Source of the DNA: Burkholderiaceae bacterium
GTDB taxonomy: Bacteria; Pseudomonadota; Gammaproteobacteria; Burkholderiales; Burkholderiaceae_C
Assembly (NCBI GenBank): GCA_018780645.1
Contig: JADMJJ010000116.1
Span: 1-36,378, forward strand
DNA: 36,378 nt
Direction of reading: 5' to 3'
In this document: positions 11,534 to 21,963 of the stretch, in pieces
Layout of the letters: each line of letters starts with the position of its first letter
Numbering within the stretch: the stretch's first letter is position 1
Translations under genes and position numbers: made by a program
The notes under the pieces: generated by a model
Told to the model about the DNA's origin: nothing
The model's database searches: none
The model's input: only the letters and a program-made list of their open reading frames with translations

Positions 11534-11552
11534 GCCAATTTTGGCTTGCCAA
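11534..11552. promoter_or_regulatory. GCCAA/TTGGC inverted-repeat array
   Basis: In the gap between clpS and the cold-shock gene, GCCAA, TTGGC and GCCAA occur as three units each separated by TT. They form two interlocked dyads on a 7-bp step about 95 bp before the cold-shock ATG. This looks like an operator but I know no matching regulator. No convincing promoter hexamers were found around it. Confidence 0.3.
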
Positions 11553-11644
11553 GCACCTGGGAAACCTCTAGCTGTACACCCGCCCAGCGGGGTTTGAAAA
11601 TCTCTGCCCACGGTGCCACAAGACACCGGGATGGAGAAGACAAA

Positions 11645-11869
11645 ATGGCCAACGGGACAGTCAAGTGGTTTAACGATGCCAAGGGATTTGGTTTCATTGA
11701 ACCCGAAGAAGGTGGGGACGATGTATTCGCACATTTCTCCGCGATTCAAATGGAGGGCTTTCGCACCCTCCGCCAGGGAAGCCGGGTGAGTTTCGAGGTC
11801 GTGCAGGGCCCCAAAGGCCAGCTCGCCCAGAACATTCTCGCGGTCGAGCCGCAGCCCGCAGCGCACTGA
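11645..11869 (+). CDS. cspD: CspD-type cold-shock domain protein
   Basis: A 74-residue single cold-shock domain binding single-stranded nucleic acid, with RNP1 KGFGFI at 13-18 and RNP2 VFAHFS at 27-32. The central IQMEGFRTL and VQGPKG segments resemble E. coli CspD, a replication inhibitor of stationary phase, more than CspA. The divergent clpS neighbour also matches CspD synteny. The ATG at 11645 has a GGAGA ribosome-binding site at 11634-11638. The frame is open 33 codons upstream but without homology. The gene ends in a strong bidirectional hairpin. Whether it is cold-induced or growth-phase-controlled cannot be told from sequence. Confidence 0.9.
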   Translation: MANGTVKWFNDAKGFGFIEPEEGGDDVFAHFSAIQMEGFRTLRQGSRVSFEVVQGPKGQLAQNILAVEPQPAAH

Positions 11870-11917
11870 CATCCACTCGCCAAGGCGAGACTCAGTTCAC
11901 TGAGTATGCTGAGAAGT

Positions 11918-11944
11918 AAAAAGGCCCGCTGGACGCGGGCCTTT
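11918..11944. terminator. bidirectional terminator between cspD and icd
   Basis: A 10-bp perfect stem AAAGGCCCGC (11920-11929) / GCGGGCCTTT (11935-11944) has the loop TGGAC. On the minus strand the stem is followed by a five-U tract from the A-run 11918-11922, serving icd. On the plus strand the U's lie in the stem, so termination of cspD is probably weaker. Confidence 0.82.
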
Positions 11945-11975
11945 GGTGCTTGCCATGCCCGTCACCGGGCCCGCC

Positions 11976-13229
11976 TCACATCTGGTCGATCATGACCTGG
12001 CCGAAGCCGGAGCAGGACACCTGCGTCGCACCGTCCATCAGGCGGGCGAAGTCATAGGTCACCTTCTTGCTGGCAATCGCCGCCTCGAGTGAACGGATGA
12101 TCAGGTCGGCAGCTGCTGTCCAGCCCATATGGCGCAGCATCATCTCGGCCGAGAGGATCTCGCTGCCCGGGTTCACATAGTCCTTGCCGGCGTACTTGGG
12201 TGCCGTGCCGTGCGTGGCCTCGAAGCAGGCGACCGAGTCCGACATATTGGCACCCGGGGCGATGCCGATACCACCGACCTGCGCGGCCAGGGCATCGGAG
12301 ATGTAGTCGCCGTTCAGGTTCAGGGTGGCCACCACCGAGTACTCGGCAGGCCGCAGGAGGATTTGCTGCAGGAAGGCGTCGGCGATCGAGTCCTTGATGG
12401 TGATGCCCTTGCCGGTCTTCGGATTCGTCAGCCGGCACCATGGGCCGCCATCGATAGGCTCGGCACCGAATTCCTTCTGCGCCAGCGCATAGGCCCAGTC
12501 ACGGAAGGCGCCCTCCGTGTATTTCATGATATTGCCCTTGTGGACAATCGTCACGCTGGGCTTGTCATTGTCGATCGCGTACTGGATGGCCTTGCGCACC
12601 AGCCGCTCGGTGCCTTCGCGCGACACCGGCTTGATGCCTATACCTGAAGTGTTCGGGAAGCGGATCTTCTTGACCCCCATCTCGTCCTGCAGGAACTTGA
12701 TCAGCTTCCTGGCCTTGTCGCTCTCGGCCTCATATTCGATGCCGGCATAGATGTCTTCCGAGTTCTCGCGGAAGATGACCATATGGGTCTTCTCCGGCTC
12801 CTTCAGCGGCGAGGGCACGCCCTTGAAGTACTGCACCGGGCGCAGGCAGACATAAAGATCCAGCTCCTGGCGCAGCGCCACGTTCAGCGAGCGTATGCCG
12901 CCACCCACCGGCGTGGTCAGCGGCCCCTTGATCGAAACCACATATTCGCGCAAGACCGCCAGGGTTTCTTCTGGCAACCAGACGTCCGGGCCATAGACCC
13001 GGGTCGCCTTCTCGCCGGCATAGACCTCCATCCAGTGGATCTTCTTCTTGCCGCCGTAGGCCTTGGCCACCGCGGCATCGACCACCTTGAGCATGACCGG
13101 CGTGATGTCCATGCCGGTGCCGTCGCCCTCGATGTACGGAACGATGGGCTCGTCCGGCACATTGAGCGACATGTCGGCATTGACGGTGATCTTGCTGCCC
13201 TCGGCGGGGACCATGATGTGCTGATACAT
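11976..13229 (-). CDS. icd: NADP-dependent isocitrate dehydrogenase, homodimeric type
   Basis: TCA-cycle enzyme oxidising isocitrate to 2-oxoglutarate with NADP. The 417-residue product matches E. coli-type Icd. It has the [18 protein letters not shown] start, [16 protein letters not shown] (the segment carrying the phosphorylatable serine in E. coli), [14 protein letters not shown], and [26 protein letters not shown] toward the C-terminus. The ATG at 13229 follows the monomeric isozyme by 17 bp. A GGAG lies 10 nt before it, just past that gene's stop, so the two are almost certainly one transcript. The gene ends at the shared terminator near 11930. Confidence 0.96.
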   Translation of the reverse strand: MYQHIMVPAEGSKITVNADMSLNVPDEPIVPYIEGDGTGMDITPVMLKVVDAAVAKAYGGKKKIHWMEVYAGEKATRVYGPDVWLPEETLAVLREYVVSIKGPLTTPVGGGIRSLNVALRQELDLYVCLRPVQYFKGVPSPLKEPEKTHMVIFRENSEDIYAGIEYEAESDKARKLIKFLQDEMGVKKIRFPNTSGIGIKPVSREGTERLVRKAIQYAIDNDKPSVTIVHKGNIMKYTEGAFRDWAYALAQKEFGAEPIDGGPWCRLTNPKTGKGITIKDSIADAFLQQILLRPAEYSVVATLNLNGDYISDALAAQVGGIGIAPGANMSDSVACFEATHGTAPKYAGKDYVNPGSEILSAEMMLRHMGWTAAADLIIRSLEAAIASKKVTYDFARLMDGATQVSCSGFGQVMIDQM

Positions 13230-13246
13230 GTAAAAAAGTCTCCGGA

Positions 13247-15484
<2,238 letters not shown>

Positions 15485-15541
15485 GTTGTGTCCAGATCGG
15501 CCCATCCATCAGGCGCAAGGGGTGAAACAATTAGAGCGGCG

Positions 15542-15547
15542 ATTCTA
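15542..15547 (-). promoter_or_regulatory. candidate -10 for the icd2-icd unit
   Basis: TAGAAT on the minus strand lies about 58 bp before the monomeric isocitrate dehydrogenase ATG, in a 133-bp gap. No good -35 is seen at 17 bp. A perfect 10-bp palindrome CTTATATAAG lies at 15578-15587 further upstream and could be a second AT-rich promoter element or an operator half. Confidence 0.35.
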
Positions 15548-15617
15548 AGTCAGCCAAGGCGGGCCGGCGAACTCAGTCTTATATAAGTCTTGGCCTATTC
15601 GAGGCTCCCCGGGCTTC

Positions 15618-16277
15618 TCAGAAAGCCTGGCTGCAGAACGCGGCGATCTGCGCCCAGACCCCGTGGCCCAGCGCCCAGGTCGAGCTGAGCACCAGGGCCA
15701 GACCGGCCAGCCGAATCGCCCAGACCATGCCCAACTCGGCGTCCTTGACGCCCAGCAGGCGCCACAGCAGGGCGGGCCCGAGCAGCAGCCCAAGGCTGGA
15801 GGTCAGGGCAAAGCCCGACATCACGGCCGCGCCCCAGGCCGGGGTGGAGGCCAGCGCGGCCAGCACCAGGGCCGATTGCAGCAGGCCGCAGGGCCAGGCG
15901 ATCCAGGCCAGACCGGCGGCGCCGCTGCGCAGCGGCGCCGAGCGCGGGACCCAACGGATCGAGGCCACGCCACCCGGGGCCAGTTGTTGGCCCATGCCCA
16001 TCATCCATGCCGGCTGGCGGCCGCGCCAAATCAAGCTCAGGCCCAGCAACAGGACGGCCATGTGCAGCAGCACCCAGAACGGCCGCAGCGCGGCGCTGGC
16101 CTGGGCCAGCTGCGCCATCACGCCGACGCTGGCAGCCGCGACCCCACCGCCCAGCGCATAGCTGAGCAGGCGCCCGAGGTGAAAGGACAGGCGAGCAGGC
16201 GCCCGCCCCTGCGTCACGCCCGCGCAGGCGGCTCCGCACATGGCGGCGCAATGCGGCGACCCGGCCAGGCCCATCAA
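15618..16277 (-). CDS. TauE/SafE (DsbD_2-like) membrane protein, cbb3-linked
   Basis: An integral inner-membrane protein with about six hydrophobic segments. It opens with GLAGSPHCAAMCGAACAG, whose HCxxMCxxxC pattern is typical of the UreH/DsbD_2 branch of sulfite-exporter-like proteins. Relatives are often encoded beside cbb3 oxidase assembly genes and are suspected to handle copper or redox equivalents. The function here is inferred only from that context. The TTG at 16277 is the first standard start, but it cuts the first membrane helix. The frame continues upstream as LSLLGSALLMG, to a CTG at 16301 that overlaps the hemN stop (CTGA). The real protein probably begins there and would have 227 residues. 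Confidence 0.72.
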   Translation of the reverse strand: MMGLAGSPHCAAMCGAACAGVTQGRAPARLSFHLGRLLSYALGGGVAAASVGVMAQLAQASAALRPFWVLLHMAVLLLGLSLIWRGRQPAWMMGMGQQLAPGGVASIRWVPRSAPLRSGAAGLAWIAWPCGLLQSALVLAALASTPAWGAAVMSGFALTSSLGLLLGPALLWRLLGVKDAELGMVWAIRLAGLALVLSSTWALGHGVWAQIAAFCSQAF

Positions 16278-16297
16278 CAGGGCGGAGCCGAGCAGGC

Positions 16298-17743
16298 TCA
16301 GATGATCCGTGAGAAGCGCTCCCGATTGCGATCGGCCTGCAAGGCGCGATCAAACACCATGGCCACCGCGCGCACAAAGTACCAGCCCAGGGCCGTGACC
16401 TGAATCGCGCGGGGCTCCAGCGTAACCAGGCCCAATTCTGCCAAACCGCGCAGCTGCTCCAGCTCGGCCGCGAAATAGCTGTCCATCTTTAGCAGATGGG
16501 CCAGCTCGATCGACTCGTACTCCACCCTGCCCTGGCACATCAGGGCCATGATGACGGCGCGGCGCACCAGGTCGTCCCGGCTCAGCGCCAGGCCGCGCAC
16601 CACCGGCAGCTGGCCTTGGCGCAGCGCGTCGTAGTACTCGGGCAGGGTCTTGGCGTTCTGGCTGTAGCTGGCACCGATGCGGCCGATCGACGACACGCCC
16701 AGGCCGATCAGGTCGCAGTCGGCCTGGGTGCTATAGCCCTGAAAGTTGCGCTGCAGCCGGCCCTGGCGCTTGGCCACGGCCAGCGAATCGGTGGACAGGG
16801 CGAAGTGGTCCATGCCGATATAGCTGTAGCCATGCGACAGAAAGCCGCCGATCGCACCCGACAGCATGGTCAGCTTGTCGCTGGCCGGCGGCAGGCTGGC
16901 ACCATCGATACGGCGCTGCGGCTTGAAGCGCTGCGGCAGATGGGCGTAGCCATAGAGGGCGATGCGATCGGGGCGCAGCGCGCCGACCTGGCTCACTGTG
17001 CGGGCGAAGGACTCCGGCGTCTGCAGCGGCAGGCCATAGATCAGGTCCACATTCAGCGACTCGAAGCCCAGCGCGCGGGCCTCGACCATCAGCGACTCGA
17101 CGCTCTCGTAGCTTTGCTGGCGGTGCACCGCCTTCTGCACCGCAGGGTCGAAGTCCTGCACGCCGAAGCTCAGCCGGTTGAAACCCAGGTCGCGCAGATG
17201 TTTCAGGCGCTCCTTGGTCACCGTGCGCGGATCGACCTCGATCGAGGCCTCGATGCCGGGCTGGAACTTGAAGCAGGAGCGGAGATCGCTCATCAGGCGG
17301 CTCAACTCTGCGTCGCTCAAGAAAGTCGGCGAACCGCCGCCCAGATGCAGCTGCGAGATGGCCGGCGGTCGCTTGAGCTCGGCCAGCGTCAGGTCCATCT
17401 CGGTGCGCAGCGCATCCAGGTACTCGCCGGCCCGCTCATGGTGCTTGGTGATGACCTTGTTGCAGGCGCAGTAGTAGCAGACCGATTCGCAGAACGGTAT
17501 GTGAACATAGACCGACATAGGCGCCACGCCCCCGACCATGGCACCGGTGGCGCGCTGGGCCAGCACCTGGCGGTACTGCGGCTCGGCGAAGGCCTCGACG
17601 AAGCGGTCGGCGGTTGGGTAGGAGGTGTAGCGCGGGCCCGGCACATCGAAGCGGCGCAGAGCCTCCTCGGTGATCAGCTCGGGGCCGAGCTCAAGGGTCG
17701 AGGACGCGTTCTTCACGATGGAGGGGGGGGATGTAGCGAGCAT
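16298..17743 (-). CDS. hemN: oxygen-independent coproporphyrinogen III oxidase
   Basis: Radical-SAM enzyme that decarboxylates coproporphyrinogen III to protoporphyrinogen IX without oxygen, needed for haem during microaerobic growth. The product is 481 residues with this start. PGPRYTSYPTADRF is at about 36-49 and the radical-SAM cluster motif CESVCYYC at 85-92, with a further Cys at 94 as in HemN. GGGSPTFLS follows, and the C-terminal HemN domain is complete. The ATG at 17743 lies 38 bp from the FNR box; further upstream in-frame starts would run across that box. An eight-C run at codons 4-7 is a potential slippage site. It diverges from fnr and precedes the TauE/SafE gene with overlap. Confidence 0.95.
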   Translation of the reverse strand: MLATSPPSIVKNASSTLELGPELITEEALRRFDVPGPRYTSYPTADRFVEAFAEPQYRQVLAQRATGAMVGGVAPMSVYVHIPFCESVCYYCACNKVITKHHERAGEYLDALRTEMDLTLAELKRPPAISQLHLGGGSPTFLSDAELSRLMSDLRSCFKFQPGIEASIEVDPRTVTKERLKHLRDLGFNRLSFGVQDFDPAVQKAVHRQQSYESVESLMVEARALGFESLNVDLIYGLPLQTPESFARTVSQVGALRPDRIALYGYAHLPQRFKPQRRIDGASLPPASDKLTMLSGAIGGFLSHGYSYIGMDHFALSTDSLAVAKRQGRLQRNFQGYSTQADCDLIGLGVSSIGRIGASYSQNAKTLPEYYDALRQGQLPVVRGLALSRDDLVRRAVIMALMCQGRVEYESIELAHLLKMDSYFAAELEQLRGLAELGLVTLEPRAIQVTALGWYFVRAVAMVFDRALQADRNRERFSRII

Positions 17744-17780
17744 GATGGCCGAACTCTGCCAAGGTGATTGGCCTGCCCCA

Positions 17781-17822
17781 TTGACCTGCATCAAGAAGCG
17801 ATCGCGGGCTTGCGCCAACAAT
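17781..17822 (+). promoter_or_regulatory. FNR box and class II promoter for fnr (possibly also hemN)
   Basis: TTGAC-CTGC-ATCAA (17781-17794) matches the FNR consensus TTGAT-N4-ATCAA at 9 of 10 positions. On the plus strand AACAAT (17817-17822) ends 34.5 bp from the box centre. That places +1 about 41.5 bp from the centre, near 17829, just upstream of the fnr ribosome-binding site. Read toward hemN the box would place +1 near 17746, only 3 nt before its ATG. Confidence 0.85.
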
Positions 17823-17844
17823 CGGCAAAGCCTTGAGGAACATC

Positions 17845-18690
17845 ATGTTCAACACCACCCCTGCCCCCCATGCCCCCCTTGCCTGCCGTGAAGCCAGCGA
17901 AGCTGGTGACGGACCCTGCGCCGTGCAGCGCTTTGTGCGGCTCAACCCCGCCCAGCCAGGCCACACGCCGATACTGGCAGAACCGTTCAAGGTTGCCTGC
18001 TCCAGCTGCAATCTTCGCGAACTGTGCCTGCCGGTCGGCTTGAACAAGACCGACCTGGACCAGCTCGACACCCTCGTCGAGACACGTCGTTCGGTGGCCC
18101 GCGGCGAGACCCTGTTCCGCACCGGCGACAGCTTTCAGTCGCTGTATGCGGTGCGCACCGGTTTCTTCAAGACCTGCGTGTCATCCGAGGACGGGCGCGA
18201 TCAGGTCACGGGCTTCCAGATGGCCGGCGAACTGCTGGGCCTGGACGGCATCAGCACCGAACGCCATGCCTGTGACGCGGTCGCCCTGGAGGACTCGCAG
18301 GTCTGTGTGATCCCCTATGAGCAGCTCGAATCGCTGTCGCGCGAGTTCGGTGATCTGCAGCGTCAGTTCCACAAGATCATGAGCCGCGAGATCGTCCGCG
18401 ACCATGGGGTGATGCTGCTCTTGGGCAGCATGCGCGCCGAGGAGCGCCTGGCCGCCTTTCTGCTGAACCTGACCCAGCGCCTGCAAGCCCGGGGCTTCTC
18501 GGCCTCCAGCCTGGTGCTGCGCATGACGCGCGAGGAAATCGGCAGCTATCTGGGCCTCAAGCTGGAGACGGTCAGCCGGGCCTTCTCGAAATTCCAGGAG
18601 CAGGGCCTGCTGGAAGTGAAGCAGCGCCAGATCCGCATCCTGGATCAAGAGGGGCTGCAGAAACTCGTGAACAGCGGCACGTCGACCTAA
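17845..18690 (+). CDS. fnr: FNR-type oxygen-sensing transcription regulator
   Basis: CRP/FNR-family regulator that dimerises with an oxygen-labile [4Fe-4S] cluster and activates microaerobic genes. The 281-residue product has cysteines at 52, 55 and 61 (C-x2-C-x5-C) and a fourth at 143, matching E. coli C20, C23, C29 and C122. A cyclic-nucleotide-like beta roll follows. The C-terminal helix-turn-helix (TREEIGSYLGLKLETVSRAF) carries the E-x2-SR recognition residues that read TTGAT. The N-terminus is about 30 residues longer than E. coli FNR. The ATG at 17845 has GAGG at 17835-17838; an upstream TTG is unlikely. The gene sits in the middle of the cbb3/hemN block and has its own FNR box, indicating autoregulation. 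Confidence 0.96.
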   Translation: MFNTTPAPHAPLACREASEAGDGPCAVQRFVRLNPAQPGHTPILAEPFKVACSSCNLRELCLPVGLNKTDLDQLDTLVETRRSVARGETLFRTGDSFQSLYAVRTGFFKTCVSSEDGRDQVTGFQMAGELLGLDGISTERHACDAVALEDSQVCVIPYEQLESLSREFGDLQRQFHKIMSREIVRDHGVMLLLGSMRAEERLAAFLLNLTQRLQARGFSASSLVLRMTREEIGSYLGLKLETVSRAFSKFQEQGLLEVKQRQIRILDQEGLQKLVNSGTST

Positions 18691-18742
18691 TCAGTTGGGG
18701 ACAGCCCTGCCGCTTGCAGGCGGTCGGGGCCTTCGCCAGCCA

Positions 18743-19036
18743 TCAGTAAGGCCACTTCCTCGCCACCGCATTCGGCGACTCGCCTGGCGGCGTCGTCATC
18801 AGCAGCGCCGTCAGCGCGCCGGCCAGGCTGATCACCACCCAGAACACGAAGAAAGCCAGGCTGTAGATGGCCTGGTGGCTCAGCTCCATGCTGGCACCGC
18901 CGAACCAGTGCAGATCGGCCGGATCCACGCAGGCGAACACCAGCATCTCCAGCACGCCGGCCATCAGGAACGACGGCCAGACGATGCTCAGAGCCCAGCG
19001 CCCCACCCTCGACACAAGGACTTGGGGCTCGCTCAT
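18743..19036 (-). CDS. small uncharacterised membrane protein of the cbb3 operon
   Basis: A 97-residue protein with two predicted membrane helices, about 14-36 (WALSIVWPSFLMAGVLEML) and 56-80 (AIYSLAFFVFWVVISLAGAL). They are joined by a loop with acidic and aromatic residues (DPADLHWFGG). I do not recognise a named domain. Its ATG overlaps the ccoH stop (ATGA), so it is the last gene of the ccoNOQPGH transcript and faces fnr convergently with a gap of about 50 bp. Position and coupling suggest a role in cbb3 oxidase assembly or stability, which is inference only. Proteins of this look recur beside ccoG/ccoH in other betaproteobacteria as far as I recall. Confidence 0.8.
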   Translation of the reverse strand: MSEPQVLVSRVGRWALSIVWPSFLMAGVLEMLVFACVDPADLHWFGGASMELSHQAIYSLAFFVFWVVISLAGALTALLMTTPPGESPNAVARKWPY

Positions 19037-19305
19037 TGACCACCCGTGGCAGCGTGGTTGCGGGCCTTCATCGCTGGCGTCAGGGCCGCGCCGGGCGCAT
19101 TCGCTTCAGCGGCCGTCTGCACCGCATCGGCCCCTTGGCCTCTATCCTCGATCACCGCATCCGGGAACTTCAGGGCCAGCCCCAGGGTGACGAAGCTGGC
19201 CACCACGACGATGCTCGGGCCCCCGACCACCAACCACATGGTCGGCTCCTTCCACCAGGGCTGCTTGCGTCCATCGACCGTGGTCTTCGAGATTTGTTGG
19301 GACAT
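19033..19305 (-). CDS. ccoH: CcoH/FixH-like cbb3 oxidase assembly protein (short form)
   Basis: A 90-residue single-pass membrane protein with the FixH/CcoH N-terminal pattern: a basic segment, PWWKEPTMWLVVGGPSIVVVASFVTLGLAL as the membrane anchor (about 16-46), then a short polar tail. CcoH interacts with CcoN and stabilises the oxidase in Rhodobacter and Pseudomonas. Those homologues are about 150-170 residues with a periplasmic domain, so this is a truncated-looking form that lacks most of that domain. The ATG at 19305 is chosen because conserved sequence begins there; the frame is open 20 codons upstream. It follows ccoG by 43 bp and overlaps the next small membrane gene. Confidence 0.82.
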   Translation of the reverse strand: MSQQISKTTVDGRKQPWWKEPTMWLVVGGPSIVVVASFVTLGLALKFPDAVIEDRGQGADAVQTAAEANAPGAALTPAMKARNHAATGGQ

Positions 19306-19348
19306 GCTCTGCTCCTGAGTTTGCTTTGAGCCCTTGTGCGCGTACCGG

Positions 19349-20839
19349 TCAGCGGGGCACGACAAAGGTTGACTTTTCCAGCACCGTGGCCATCGCTTGC
19401 CCGGTCTCGCCCATGCGCTCGATCTTGAACTTCATTGGGTGAGCCCCGGGCCCGGCCGCCTTGGCCGACCCGGGCGGCAACTGCACCGCCACCGACACCC
19501 AGCGTGCCTCGGTCGAGGCCACGGCAACTTCGCCGCCACTGCCCAGCCGCAGGCCAGGCAGGCCTTCGACAGCGATGCGATAGCGCTGCTCGGACTCGGT
19601 GCCGTTCATGATCTGCAAGCGATACACGTTCTCGATGAAGCCATCGTCCACCAGCCGTGCCAGCGAGGCGCGATCGCGCACCACATCGACGCGGAAGGGG
19701 CTGCGCAGATTCAGGCTCAGCAGCAGCCCGGCACAAAGCGCCAGCAGGATCACGGTATAGATCAGCACGCGCGGACGCAGCACGCGCTGGAACATCTGCT
19801 TGCGCGTCCAGCCGCCATCGATGCCATGCTGGGTGGCATAGCGGATCAGGCCGCGCGGATAGTTCATCTTGTCCATCACCTCGTCGCAGACGTCGATGCA
19901 GGCCGCGCAGCCTATGCACTCGTACTGCAAGCCCTTGCGGATGTCGATGCCGGTCGGGCAGACTTGCACGCACAGGGTGCAATCGATGCAGGAGCCCAGA
20001 TTCAGCGCCGCCGGATCGGCCTTGCGCGAGCGGGCACCGCGCGGCTCGCCGCGTTGTGCGTCGTAGCCGATGATCAGCGTGTCCTTGTCGAACATCGCGC
20101 TCTGGAAGCGCGCGTACGGGCACATGTACTTGCACACCTGCTCGCGCAGGAAGCCGGCATTGCCATAGGTGGCCAGCCCGTAGAACAGCACCCAGAACCA
20201 TTCCCAGGGGCCAAAGCCCAGGCTCATCGCCTCGGCGGCCAGCTCACGTATCGGCGTGAAATAGCCAACCAGGGTGAAACCGGTCCACAGGCTGAGCAGC
20301 AGCCACGCCAACTGCTTGCCACCCTTGCGCGCCAGCTTCTCGGCCGACCAGGGCGCCGCGTCCAGGCGCATGCGCGCGGTGCGGTCACCCTCGAAGTGGC
20401 GCTCTATCCACAGAAAGATCTCGGTGTAGACGGTCTGCGGGCAGGCGAAGCCGCACCACAGCCGCCCGGCCACCGCGGTGAACAGGAACAGCGCGTAGGC
20501 GCTGATCAGCAGCAGGGCCGTCAGGTAGATAAAGTCCTGCGGGTAGAGCACCAGGTCGAAGATATAGAAGCGTCGCGTGCCGAGGTCGAACAGCACGGCC
20601 TGGCGCCCGTTCCAGGGCAGCCAAGCCAGGCCATAGAACACCAGCTGAGTGATCCAGACCAGCGCCCAGCGCCAGGCGGCGAACCAGCCATGCACCGAGC
20701 GCGGGTAAATCTTCTTCTCCGACACATACATCGAGACGATCTCGATGCCTGCGGCTCCCCCGGCGCTCGATGCCACCACCCGCCCCGCCCCCTTGGAGGC
20801 GGCCGGGGCCGGCGTGGCTGGCTTGCTGCTGTCGTCCAT
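19349..20839 (-). CDS. ccoG: cbb3 oxidase accessory ferredoxin-like protein CcoG
   Basis: Membrane-bound iron-sulfur protein required for cbb3 oxidase maturation; CcoG has been reported to reduce Cu(II) for copper delivery. The 496-residue product has several N-terminal membrane helices, a conserved CGFACPQ motif at 129-134 and CKYMCPYARFQ at 236-246. Two [4Fe-4S] motifs follow: C284-x2-C287-x2-C290-x3-C294 and C308-x2-C311-x2-C314-x3-C318. The C-terminal part is an Ig-like periplasmic domain. It follows ccoP after 9 bp, within the same transcript. The N-terminus is Ala/Pro-rich for about 30 residues. Confidence 0.96.
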   Translation of the reverse strand: MDDSSKPATPAPAASKGAGRVVASSAGGAAGIEIVSMYVSEKKIYPRSVHGWFAAWRWALVWITQLVFYGLAWLPWNGRQAVLFDLGTRRFYIFDLVLYPQDFIYLTALLLISAYALFLFTAVAGRLWCGFACPQTVYTEIFLWIERHFEGDRTARMRLDAAPWSAEKLARKGGKQLAWLLLSLWTGFTLVGYFTPIRELAAEAMSLGFGPWEWFWVLFYGLATYGNAGFLREQVCKYMCPYARFQSAMFDKDTLIIGYDAQRGEPRGARSRKADPAALNLGSCIDCTLCVQVCPTGIDIRKGLQYECIGCAACIDVCDEVMDKMNYPRGLIRYATQHGIDGGWTRKQMFQRVLRPRVLIYTVILLALCAGLLLSLNLRSPFRVDVVRDRASLARLVDDGFIENVYRLQIMNGTESEQRYRIAVEGLPGLRLGSGGEVAVASTEARWVSVAVQLPPGSAKAAGPGAHPMKFKIERMGETGQAMATVLEKSTFVVPR

Positions 20840-20848
20840 GTCGCGCGC

Positions 20849-21763
20849 TTACTTCGCTGCCACCGTGCTGGACTGCGACAGGCCCCAGACATAGCCGGCC
20901 AGCACATGGATCTGCTCGGCGCTGAGGCGGGTGTCATGGGCGGGCATGACATTGTTCTTGCCCTGGACCATCATCGCCACCACCGCATCCTCGCCCCAGC
21001 CGTGCAGCCAGACCTTGTCGCTCAGATTGGGCGCGCCCAGGGCCTGATTGCCCTTGCCGTCCATGCCGTGGCAGGCGGCGCAGGCCGCAAACTTCGCCTT
21101 GCCCAGTTGGGCCGCGACCGAGTTGTGCGGGCTGCCCGAAAGGCTCAGCACATAGTTGGCGACATTGCGAACATCGTCGGGCCCGCCGACCGCGGCGGCC
21201 ATTGGCGGCATCATGCCGTTGCGCCCCTTGGTGATGGTCTCGGCAATGGTCTCGAGCTTGCCGCCCCACAACCAGTCCTGGTCGGTCAGATTGGGAAAGC
21301 CCTTGCTGCCCTTGGCATCAGAGCCGTGGCAGGCCGCACAGTTGTTGGCGAACAGACGCTCGCCGATGGCCATGGCCTGGGGGTCCTGATGCAGCTGCTC
21401 GGCGCTCATGGCACTGAACTTCGCATAGATCGGGGCCATCGCCGTGCGGGCCTGATCCATCTCGGCCCTGTGCTGGCCGGCACTGGTCCAGCCCAGGCTG
21501 CCGCCAACGCTGCCAAGACCCGGATAGAGGCCCAGGTAGATGCCGGCAAAAACAACCGTCAGCACGAACAGCCCCATCCACCAGCGTGGCAAGGGGTTGT
21601 TCAGTTCGCGCAGATCTTCATCCCAGACATGGCCGGTGGTGTTGTCATTGGCCATCACCTTGCGGCGGCTGGCGATGATCAGCAGGACCAGGCACAGCAG
21701 GAGGCCGAGAATCGTGGACCCGGCCACGAACAGCGACCAACCGGAAGAGAAAAAGTCGCTCAT
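20849..21763 (-). CDS. ccoP: cbb3 cytochrome oxidase subunit III (dihaem cytochrome c)
   Basis: CcoP accepts electrons from soluble cytochromes and passes them to CcoO. The 304-residue product has two N-terminal membrane helices (about 10-31 and 61-80) flanking the cytoplasmic NPLPRWW region. Two periplasmic c-type haem sites follow, C142-AA-C145-H146 and C228-AA-C231-H232, with methionine ligands in MMPPMAAA and NVMPAH. Length and layout are standard. Its ATG overlaps the ccoQ stop (ATGA) and ccoG follows 9 bp later. Confidence 0.97.
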   Translation of the reverse strand: MSDFFSSGWSLFVAGSTILGLLLCLVLLIIASRRKVMANDNTTGHVWDEDLRELNNPLPRWWMGLFVLTVVFAGIYLGLYPGLGSVGGSLGWTSAGQHRAEMDQARTAMAPIYAKFSAMSAEQLHQDPQAMAIGERLFANNCAACHGSDAKGSKGFPNLTDQDWLWGGKLETIAETITKGRNGMMPPMAAAVGGPDDVRNVANYVLSLSGSPHNSVAAQLGKAKFAACAACHGMDGKGNQALGAPNLSDKVWLHGWGEDAVVAMMVQGKNNVMPAHDTRLSAEQIHVLAGYVWGLSQSSTVAAK

Positions 21764-21954
21764 GCAGATCTCCCCTTGGTTGCGGGTGCGGCGGCGGCTT
21801 CGGCCGCCAGCAGGGCGTCGTCTTCCTGCAGTGGCAACGCCGCGATGGCGTCGAACGCATGCTTGTTGTGCCGCGAGTAGGTCCGCCAGACGATGACCAG
21901 GAACGCCACCAGCGACAGCACGGTGACCAGGGCCCTCATAAGATTGATGTCCAT
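21760..21954 (-). CDS. ccoQ: cbb3 oxidase subunit CcoQ
   Basis: A 64-residue single-pass protein (helix about 5-24, LMRALVTVLSLVAFLVIVWRTYS) with an acidic/Ala-rich cytoplasmic tail. CcoQ/FixQ stabilises the CcoNOP complex. The ATG at 21954 is preceded by AAGGAAAG, and the stop overlaps ccoP by 4 bp. Identification rests on position between ccoO and ccoP, size and topology. Confidence 0.92.
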   Translation of the reverse strand: MDINLMRALVTVLSLVAFLVIVWRTYSRHNKHAFDAIAALPLQEDDALLAAEAAAAPATKGRSA

Positions 21955-21963
21955 TTGCTTTCC

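Noticed and set aside
18691-18742. Terminator between fnr and the convergent small membrane gene
   Set aside because: Only a 5-bp CCTGC/GCAGG stem is present, without a U-tract in either direction.
19397-21880. 827-codon open frame on the plus strand opposite ccoG/ccoP/ccoQ
   Set aside because: Low-complexity Ala/Gln/His-rich translation with no domain; antisense to genes with clear motifs. Typical of the mirror frame in high-GC DNA.
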